Shown here piece by piece: positions 1 to 5,826 of a stretch of 11,495 bases of DNA; position 1 is the stretch's first letter, and each line of letters starts with the position of its first letter. Under the pieces are notes generated by a model. It was not told the DNA's origin. It saw nothing but the letters and a program-made list of their open reading frames with translations, and ran no database searches. Made by a program: the position numbers and the translations under genes. The DNA comes from an uncultured Erysipelotrichaceae bacterium (GTDB taxonomy: Bacteria; Bacillota_I; Bacilli_A; Acholeplasmatales; Anaeroplasmataceae): positions 1 through 11,495 of the forward strand of contig CADBQV010000012.1 of NCBI GenBank assembly GCA_902796895.1, in the 5' to 3' direction.

Positions 1-564
1 AGTAACATTACCACATACATTTTGATAGAATAATACTGGATTTACAATCTTATAAGAGAATACACCATTACATCTTACAGATACATCAATATCAAGACCG
101 ATTTTTGAATCAACTACTCTAAATGGAACAGGTTGAGCAGTACCAAATTTATTATCGATTAATTCCTTTAAATTAAAATAATAAACTCTTTGATCATGTC
201 CTGTGTCGCCACCAAATTTAAAACGTCTAGCAATTGTCTTAAAAATACCATTACCTAAACCACCTTGGAATATTGATCCTTCAGTTGATTTATCATATTT
301 AAATTCACCTGGTTCAGCAGTAAACTCAACGATTGCACCTTGATCTACAATCATCATACATTGACCTTCGTTTACGGCAATGATAGAACCATTAGAAATA
401 ATATTATCAGAACCATTTTTATTAGAAGATCTTTTAGAATTTACTCTTTTTTGTCCTTTTGCAACTAATACATCTTTTTCAAGTGAGTCACAATAGAAAT
501 ATTCTAACCATTGATCTCCAAATGTAGAGCCTGTGGCTCCAACTAAAGCTTTTATTAAACCCAT
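1..564 (-). CDS. ydjI: YdjI-like SPFH / virion-core-type protein, 5' part (C-terminus beyond the window)
   Basis: This reading frame runs leftward from ATG at 562-564 and is open to the window edge, giving 188 codons with no stop. A strong AGGAGG (574-579, minus strand) lies 9 bases before the ATG. The protein starts MGLIKALVGATGSTFGDQW and contains EYFYCDSL (21-28), KGQKR (36-40), SSNKNGSDNIISNGS (46-60), GGDTGHDQRVYYFN (118-131) and VPFRVVDSKIGLDIDVSVRCNG (residues 146-167). From memory these match Bacillus YdjI and the relatives named 'virion core protein' or SPFH-domain protein. In B. subtilis YdjI acts with PspA/LiaH-type envelope-stress proteins at the membrane; that role is family knowledge and is not shown here. 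The C-terminal part, often carrying zinc-ribbon-like segments in relatives, is outside the window. It is transcribed divergently from the diguanylate cyclase gene. Confidence 0.85.
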   Translation of the reverse strand, partial: MGLIKALVGATGSTFGDQWLEYFYCDSLEKDVLVAKGQKRVNSKRSSNKNGSDNIISNGSIIAVNEGQCMMIVDQGAIVEFTAEPGEFKYDKSTEGSIFQGGLGNGIFKTIARRFKFGGDTGHDQRVYYFNLKELIDNKFGTAQPVPFRVVDSKIGLDIDVSVRCNGVFSYKIVNPVLFYQNVCGNVT

Positions 565-595
565 TTTTAAAATCCTCCTAAGTTAAACTAATATA

Positions 596-624
596 ATTAT
601 AAAATACATTTTTTTTGTAGTCAA
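596..624 (-). promoter_or_regulatory. Sigma-A-type promoter for the ydjI-like gene
   Basis: On the minus strand, TTGACT (619-624) and TATAAT (596-601) are separated by exactly 17 bases. The -10 is a perfect consensus and the -35 matches five of six. Predicted transcription start is near 588-590, leaving a short leader with the AGGAGG site. Confidence 0.85.
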
Positions 625-819
625 CTTTAAGGATGTTAAAGAATGATTATATTTTAATAATATTTGTAAAATATGATTAAAAAATAGAAAAATAATGAAT
701 ATATAGGAATACAAAAGCATGTTTTGTTACACATTAATTTAAAATTGTTAGCGAGCAGTTAAAACAAATAATTTTTAATTATATATTTACAAAAAAGAAT
801 CTTAATAATACACAATTTA
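625..819. other. AT-rich intergenic stretch without a recognisable gene
   Basis: This is the middle of the divergent intergenic region. It is very A/T rich with stops in all frames, and I see no ORF, tRNA or recognisable riboswitch. The only less AT-rich patch is around 748-760. A weak pairing TTGTT (745-749) with AACAA (763-767) is too short to call. Confidence 0.6.
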
Positions 820-848
820 TTGATTAAAATATTATCTTATGTTAAAAT
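820..848 (+). promoter_or_regulatory. Sigma-A-type promoter with extended -10 for the diguanylate cyclase gene
   Basis: TTGATT (820-825) and TAAAAT (843-848) are spaced by 17 bases, and TG at 840-841 gives an extended -10 (TGnTAAAAT). Predicted start is near 855, about 24 bases before the ATG at 879. Confidence 0.75.
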
Positions 849-878
849 TAATCATAATTTTTTTAAGGGGGAGAGTAA

Positions 879-1916
879 ATGTATAAAATACAAGACTTAA
901 AAAAATATGACTATTTTAAAGATATAGATATAAATTATGCCCTAGATTCCTTAACAGGCGTATTGACTAGAACTAATATACTTGGATTTGCCAATTATCT
1001 AGTTGAAAACAATGTCGAATTTATGATGGGTATATTAGATATAGATAATTTTAAATTAGTTAACGATAATTATGGTCATAAAATAGGAGATGGGTGTTTA
1101 CAACAAATTGGTGAAGGCTTAGCTAATTATGTTGGAAATGAAGGCTTAGTTGGTCGTTTTGGCGGTGATGAATTCATCGTTATTTGGCTTAAAGGCACAT
1201 CTTATGATGATGTTCATGCATATTTAGATAAAATGTATACAAAGGCTGATATAATAAGAAAGAAAGTAACAGTAATGAATGTTAGCTTTTATGTTACCGC
1301 AACTATAGGTTGTGCATCATTTCCTAAAGATGCTAAAACATATGATGAATTATTCTTAACTGTTGATAAAGCATTATATAGAGGTAAAACAAAAGGAAGA
1401 AACTGCTATATAATTTATGTTGAAAATAAACATAAAAATATTGAAGTAAATTTAAGAGAACAATATACATTAACTAATATGTTTTTAAGAATATCTGAAA
1501 TTGCAGATAATAAAATCATTTCAAAAGATGATAAGATTAAAAACATAATGGATTTTATATCATCAGCATTACAGGTAAGTGAAGCTGCCACTTTATTTAA
1601 GGATAAAAGAGCTATTTTTAGCGGTGATGGCTATGATTGCGAAATTGATGAAGAATGTTTAAAAATATTTGAGGATTTAACTAAAGATAATCCAATATTT
1701 GTATATTCATGCTTTTATAAATCAACAAATCAAAAATTATTAAATTTTGTTAAAGAAAAGCATATTGTTACATTTATTGTTTCTAAAATTATAGTTTCAA
1801 ATGAAATATTTGGCTATATCGTTTTATTTGAAGATAAAATAACTAGAATATGGCAAGAAAGAGAATCAGCATTACTTCTATATTTAAATAGAATTGTTGA
1901 ATTATTATATAAATAG
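879..1916 (+). CDS. Diguanylate cyclase: GGDEF domain with a C-terminal GAF-like domain
   Basis: The protein has 345 residues and probably makes cyclic di-GMP from two GTP. The start ATG follows AGGGGGAG (866-873). An N-terminal GGDEF domain (about 20-182) shows DSLTGVLTR (23-31), LDIDNFK (53-59) with metal-ligand Asp candidates, NDNYGHKIGD (62-71), and an intact GGDEF at 95-99. The positions of the RxxD product-inhibition site before GGDEF are not Arg and Asp, so the classical I-site is absent. Residues about 195-345 look like a small GAF-type sensor, ending in alternating strands and a long helix; this assignment is weaker. No TM helix or signal peptide is seen, so it is predicted cytosolic. 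Having the sensor after rather than before GGDEF is less common. It has its own promoter and terminator and appears monocistronic. Ligand unknown. Confidence 0.9.
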   Translation: MYKIQDLKKYDYFKDIDINYALDSLTGVLTRTNILGFANYLVENNVEFMMGILDIDNFKLVNDNYGHKIGDGCLQQIGEGLANYVGNEGLVGRFGGDEFIVIWLKGTSYDDVHAYLDKMYTKADIIRKKVTVMNVSFYVTATIGCASFPKDAKTYDELFLTVDKALYRGKTKGRNCYIIYVENKHKNIEVNLREQYTLTNMFLRISEIADNKIISKDDKIKNIMDFISSALQVSEAATLFKDKRAIFSGDGYDCEIDEECLKIFEDLTKDNPIFVYSCFYKSTNQKLLNFVKEKHIVTFIVSKIIVSNEIFGYIVLFEDKITRIWQERESALLLYLNRIVELLYK

Positions 1917-1935
1917 ACTGCTTGCAGTCTATTTT
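1911..1935 (+). terminator. Rho-independent terminator overlapping the stop codon of the GGDEF gene
   Basis: ATAGACTGC (1913-1921) pairs perfectly with GCAGTCTAT (1924-1932), extendable by A:T pairs at the base. The two-base TT between the arms means the real loop is four bases. A short T tract (1932-1935) follows. The TAG stop (1914-1916) lies within the left arm. Confidence 0.75.
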
Positions 1936-1964
1936 GTATTTAATATAAGATTTGAGGTGATATA

Positions 1965-2840
1965 ATGAAGGTATTTGTAGTAGAACCTATATCTAATTAT
2001 TTGATGAATAAATTAAAATCTAGCTTTGAAATTACTTTAGATATTAAAGAGGCAGATATTGCAATTATAAGAAACAAAGAATTAAATAAAGAAATATTAG
2101 ATAGTGCTAAATTTTTAAAATTAATAGCTGTATATGGTACTGGCTATAATATGATAGATATTAATTATGCTAAAAAAATAGGTATTACAATATTTAATAC
2201 ACCTGGTTTGAATAAAAATGCAGTATCTGAATTAACAGTAGCTTTAATGCTTAATTTATCTAGAAATATTATTAAATCACTAAATGTAAAGGAATTAGGT
2301 TCTAATTCCTTACTTGGTTTAGAATTAAAAAATAAAACTGCAGGATTTATTGGACTTGGAAATATATCTATTAATACTGCTAAAATATTACATTATGGCT
2401 TTAATATGGATATATTAGGCTATAATAGACATAAAAAAAATATATCATATATAAATGAAGTATCACTAGATTATCTTCTTAAAAATAGTGATTATATCAT
2501 TATTGGTTTAGCTTTAAATGATGATACTAAAAATTATATAAATATTGATTTATTTAATAAAATGGAAAAAAAGCCATTTGTAATTAATCCAGCTCGTGGC
2601 TTAATTGTTAATAATGATGATTTATTATATGCATTAAAAAATAAATTAATTAAAGGCTATGCAGCAGATGTATTTTATCCAGAACCAATTAATGATGATA
2701 ATTTATTACTTAAAGAAAATGTCATTATATTACCACATATTGGTGCCCAAACTAAAGAAGCTAATGATTTAGTATCTGATGCAATATATAATAATTTAAT
2801 TAAATTCATTAATAATGAAAAACTAGATAATTTAATCTAA
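1965..2840 (+). CDS. D-isomer-specific 2-hydroxyacid dehydrogenase
   Basis: The protein has 291 residues and should interconvert a D-2-hydroxyacid and its 2-oxoacid using NAD(P)H in the cytosol. The start follows GAGGTGAT (1954-1961). The N-terminal substrate domain has YGTGYNMID (57-65) and NTPGLNKNAVSELT (78-91), as in phosphoglycerate/glycerate dehydrogenase relatives. The Rossmann loop GLGNIS is at 130-135. The three catalytic residues of the family are visible: Arg211 in NPARG, Glu240 in YPEP and His258 in LPHIGA. It is slightly shorter than the usual 310-330 residues and lacks the C-terminal ACT domain of long SerA proteins. After the second Rossmann strand it has GYNRHKK (152-158) instead of the acidic residue typical of NAD-specific members. 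No strong promoter is visible between the terminator and the ATG. Exact substrate cannot be told. Confidence 0.9.
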   Translation: MKVFVVEPISNYLMNKLKSSFEITLDIKEADIAIIRNKELNKEILDSAKFLKLIAVYGTGYNMIDINYAKKIGITIFNTPGLNKNAVSELTVALMLNLSRNIIKSLNVKELGSNSLLGLELKNKTAGFIGLGNISINTAKILHYGFNMDILGYNRHKKNISYINEVSLDYLLKNSDYIIIGLALNDDTKNYINIDLFNKMEKKPFVINPARGLIVNNDDLLYALKNKLIKGYAADVFYPEPINDDNLLLKENVIILPHIGAQTKEANDLVSDAIYNNLIKFINNEKLDNLI

Positions 2841-2845
2841 AAATG

Positions 2846-2854
2846 TGATATAAT
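2846..2854 (+). promoter_or_regulatory. Candidate extended -10 promoter before the channel gene
   Basis: TGATATAAT gives a perfect TATAAT (2849-2854) with an upstream TG. The -35 region at 17 bases (GATAAT) is poor. The same nine bases form the -10 of the gdpP promoter at 5794-5802. It sits 6 bases after the dehydrogenase stop and about 35 bases before the next ATG. Confidence 0.55.
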
Positions 2855-2888
2855 TTATGTATCTATTATTCATTTTTGAGGTAAGAAT

Positions 2889-4823
2889 ATGAGAAGAAAA
2901 AGAACAAATCGTATTAGAGCGTTTTATTATGCTCATCCATATTTAGTTATTTTTAATATTTTAATTATTTATAATATAGCAATTATTTTGTTATTTTCAT
3001 TATTACTTGCATACTTAAAGGATGGAACAATTAATTCTGATAATTACTTAAAGGCAGTACAATACTGTGCTATATATACAATGAATTCAGGAGATATTTG
3101 GTCTGAGGCACCAACATCTGTTGTAACACTTAAAATAATAATTAATACAACACAAATGATTACATTCTCAGGAGCCCTAATAGGTCTTGCTACATCAATG
3201 CTTCAAAATTTATTTAATAGAAGAGTTCATAACTTGGGTAAGTTAAAATTAAAAAATCATTATGTTATTTTAAACTGGTCTCATATTGGTGCTAATTTAA
3301 TTAAAGAATTATCTTATATGAGTGGTAAAAAAACAATTGTTATTTTATCTTCTAAGGATAGAGATGAAATAAATGAAGAAATAGATAATATGTTTATGGA
3401 ATCTAATATTGAAAGAAAAAATATTAGAATATTCGTTAAGCATGGCCTTCCTTCATCAAGAAAGGCATTAAAGGAAATAAGTATTGAAAAATGTGTTTCA
3501 GTAGCATTGCTTTCTAATGCTACATGGTTAAATTCAAAGACATTAAATGATGCTGATTCATTTAAAATATTAATGTCTATTTTAAGTATTAATAAAAATG
3601 CTAATGTAATAGTAGAGGTTAATAATGATAAGGTATCTAAAGAAATTGATGATTTAATGCTTGCAAGTACTGATTTAAAGAATGCAAATGTATCAATTTT
3701 TTCAAGAAATACAATTGTAGGACATGCGTTAGGTAGAGCTGCAATTAACACTTCATTTGCTGATTTATATTATTATTTACTTTCATATGAAGGTGGTAGC
3801 TTCTTTTCAGTTGATAAAAAATATGATTTATCAGAAGCATTAAAAAGATATAATAAGGCTTTGCCTATTACAACTTATAAAGAAGATGATGGTGAAAAAT
3901 TATATTTATATTCTAAAAATGATTTTAGCTTTGAATCTTTAACAAGAAAAGAAACTAATAAGACATTAGATTTTAAAAAGAATTTATTAAAGAATAATTT
4001 TACATTATTTGTTATTGGAGATAATGATAGATCAAATTCAATACTTGATGTATGTGATAACCATAATAGAATAAAAGATGGTAAGATTAAATGTAAGATA
4101 TATCCAACTGATGTTGATATTGATTTATTAATGGATGATATATCTAAAGCAACAGGTAGAAAAAAGGTTTTAATATTATCAGATGAAAATGCATTAGCTG
4201 ATGAACAAGATAATAATGTATTTTTAAGTTTAATTAAGATTAAAACAAATGAAAAATATACTCACGATATTGAATTATTTGCTGAAATATTTGATCCTTC
4301 ATCAAGATTTTCTTTAGATAGCTTAAATGTATCAGGTATGATTATTTCAAATGAAATGGTAGCTTTATATATAGCACAATTATTAACTCATCCTAAATCA
4401 CATAAATTCTATGAGGATTTATTAATTAGAAATTATGAATCTCAGGATGCTAAAATTGATTTTGATGTTAGAATGGCTAAGGAATTAATAAATATTAAAG
4501 ATGAAATAACATTTAATTCAAAATTAGAATTTATAAATGCATTATATGAATCAAGTAATCATGAATATATGCCAATAGGCTTTGTTGGTGAAAATAAGAA
4601 GAAAAACATGATTGAAAATGTAACATCAGTAATTGATGCTGCTGTAAATGTAACTGATAAGATGATAAATACAATTACAAACGCACTAACATTATCAGAT
4701 TCACCAACTGATTCACCTATTAATAAGGCTAATATTGTAATACTTGATAATAATATTAGAAAGCAAGAAAAGATAGTTATTAAAAAGGATACAATTATTG
4801 TTTTAGTTCATTATAATGTATAA
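2889..4823 (+). CDS. CASTOR/POLLUX-like ion channel with two TM helices and RCK-type domains
   Basis: The protein has 644 residues. A basic N-terminus (MRRKRTNR) is followed by TM1 (about 18-42), a pore-loop region (about 52-75) and TM2 (about 79-105). Next comes a Rossmann-like RCK/TrkA-N region starting NHYVILNWSHIGANLI (123-138), with a second similar region from about 370 (FTLFVIGDND). The C-terminal end (IIVLVHYNV) resembles the end of bacterial relatives of plant CASTOR/POLLUX channels. The canonical potassium filter TxGYGD is missing; TMNSGDI (64-70) occupies its place, so ion selectivity is uncertain. The start follows GAGGTAAG (2878-2885). A candidate promoter lies just upstream and the methyltransferase gene begins 12 bases downstream, suggesting cotranscription. 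Gating ligand is unknown; RCK domains commonly bind nucleotides or ions. Family assignment is from memory of motifs. Confidence 0.75.
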   Translation: MRRKRTNRIRAFYYAHPYLVIFNILIIYNIAIILLFSLLLAYLKDGTINSDNYLKAVQYCAIYTMNSGDIWSEAPTSVVTLKIIINTTQMITFSGALIGLATSMLQNLFNRRVHNLGKLKLKNHYVILNWSHIGANLIKELSYMSGKKTIVILSSKDRDEINEEIDNMFMESNIERKNIRIFVKHGLPSSRKALKEISIEKCVSVALLSNATWLNSKTLNDADSFKILMSILSINKNANVIVEVNNDKVSKEIDDLMLASTDLKNANVSIFSRNTIVGHALGRAAINTSFADLYYYLLSYEGGSFFSVDKKYDLSEALKRYNKALPITTYKEDDGEKLYLYSKNDFSFESLTRKETNKTLDFKKNLLKNNFTLFVIGDNDRSNSILDVCDNHNRIKDGKIKCKIYPTDVDIDLLMDDISKATGRKKVLILSDENALADEQDNNVFLSLIKIKTNEKYTHDIELFAEIFDPSSRFSLDSLNVSGMIISNEMVALYIAQLLTHPKSHKFYEDLLIRNYESQDAKIDFDVRMAKELINIKDEITFNSKLEFINALYESSNHEYMPIGFVGENKKKNMIENVTSVIDAAVNVTDKMINTITNALTLSDSPTDSPINKANIVILDNNIRKQEKIVIKKDTIIVLVHYNV

Positions 4824-4835
4824 ATAGGAAATATT

Positions 4836-5720
4836 ATGATAACAAAAGAAGAATACATTGAATTAATAAAAAAAGAATACCCAAATGATTATTTAGATAT
4901 TATAAATGGATTAACTGAAAAAAGATTAAGCTCATTTAGAATTAATAATTTAAAATGCAATAAGGATTTAGTTATATCTTATTTGAATGAAAATAATATT
5001 AAATATGAAATATCTAATATTTATGATAATTCTATTATTTTAAATGAAGATGTTAATCTTTTTGATAGTGATTTAGTAAAAAATGGATATATCTATTTTC
5101 AATCAATTTCAAGTCAAATACCCCCTCTTTGTATGGATTTATCTGATTCTTTTGATATTTTAGATATGTGTGCAGCACCAGGAGGTAAGACATCATTAAT
5201 TGCAGATTTAACGAATAATAAAAAAAGTATTATGGCAGTAGAATCTAATAAGATTAGATATCTTAAATTAGTTCATAATCTAGATTTATTAAATGTTAAA
5301 GCGAGTGTAATTCAAAATGATTCATTAAAGCTTGATTCATATTTTAAATTTGATACTATCTTACTTGACGCACCGTGCTCTGGTAGTGGCACAATCAATT
5401 TGAATAATGATAAGGATTTAAAGAATTTTTCTACTTTATTAGTTAAAAATTCTTCAAATATTCAAAAGAAATTACTAAAAAAAGCATTAGAATTATTAAA
5501 GCCTGGTAAGACTATGATTTATTCAACATGTTCAATTTTTAAAGAAGAAAATGAAGATGTATTAAAATCAGTTTTGAATAAAAATATAGTGCTTGAAAAA
5601 ATAGATTTAAATATTGATGAATCTAATATATTACCATCAAGCTTAGATTTTGCAATTACTATAAAGCCAAACAAATATTATGAAGGTTTTTTTATAGCAA
5701 AAATTAAAAAGATTAAATAA
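4836..5720 (+). CDS. RsmB/NOP (NOL1/NOP2/Sun) family RNA cytosine-C5 methyltransferase
   Basis: The 294-residue protein should transfer methyl from S-adenosylmethionine to C5 of a cytosine in rRNA or tRNA. The SAM-binding motif I is DMCAAPGGKTS (110-120), motif IV is LDAPCSGSGT (177-186) with Cys181, and motif VI is YSTCSIFKEENED (229-241) with Cys232. In this family the motif VI cysteine is the nucleophile and the motif IV cysteine assists product release; both are present. FRINNLK (34-40) matches the conserved segment before the catalytic domain. It lacks the NusB-like N-terminus of RsmB and the extra C-terminal domain of RsmF, so it is a short core-only member and its target base cannot be named. 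SD AGGA (4826-4829). It is the last gene before a strong terminator. Confidence 0.9.
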   Translation: MITKEEYIELIKKEYPNDYLDIINGLTEKRLSSFRINNLKCNKDLVISYLNENNIKYEISNIYDNSIILNEDVNLFDSDLVKNGYIYFQSISSQIPPLCMDLSDSFDILDMCAAPGGKTSLIADLTNNKKSIMAVESNKIRYLKLVHNLDLLNVKASVIQNDSLKLDSYFKFDTILLDAPCSGSGTINLNNDKDLKNFSTLLVKNSSNIQKKLLKKALELLKPGKTMIYSTCSIFKEENEDVLKSVLNKNIVLEKIDLNIDESNILPSSLDFAITIKPNKYYEGFFIAKIKKIK

Positions 5721-5741
5721 TTTTTAAATACAAGAAAGGAC

Positions 5742-5766
5742 TAGTTACTTATGTAACTATTTTTTT
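5742..5766 (+). terminator. Rho-independent terminator after the methyltransferase gene
   Basis: TAGTTAC (5742-5748) and GTAACTA (5753-5759) form a perfect 7-bp stem with loop TTAT, followed by seven T (5760-5766). It separates the upstream cluster from the gdpP-rplI promoter. Confidence 0.9.
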
Positions 5767-5773
5767 CTCTTTG

Positions 5774-5802
5774 TTGAATATAGATATCATTTTTGATATA
5801 AT
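5774..5802 (+). promoter_or_regulatory. Sigma-A-type promoter with extended -10 for the gdpP-rplI / dnaB / prfA operon
   Basis: TTGAAT (5774-5779) and TATAAT (5797-5802) have a 17-base spacer, and TG (5794-5795) adds an extended -10. Predicted start is near 5809, giving a leader of under 20 bases before the ATG at 5827. No room remains for a riboswitch. Confidence 0.85.
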
Positions 5803-5826
5803 TAAATAGATTAGGGGTGAAGAGTG

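Noticed and set aside
745..767. Possible hairpin TTGTT/AACAA in the divergent intergenic region
   Set aside because: Five pairs with a 13-base loop in AT-rich DNA and no T tract; expected by chance.
585..878. Possible c-di-GMP or c-di-AMP riboswitch before the signalling genes
   Set aside because: No conserved riboswitch core was recognised, and the predicted leaders are only about 20-25 bases long.
1958..1966. TGATATAAT, identical to the extended -10 elements at 2846 and 5794
   Set aside because: Here it is formed by the SD (GAGGTGAT) and start codon of the dehydrogenase gene, it has no -35, and transcription from it would remove the SD.
3314..3751. Minus-strand open frame of 145 codons inside the channel gene
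   Set aside because: It is antisense to a well-supported gene, has no recognisable motif, and arises from AT-rich codon use.
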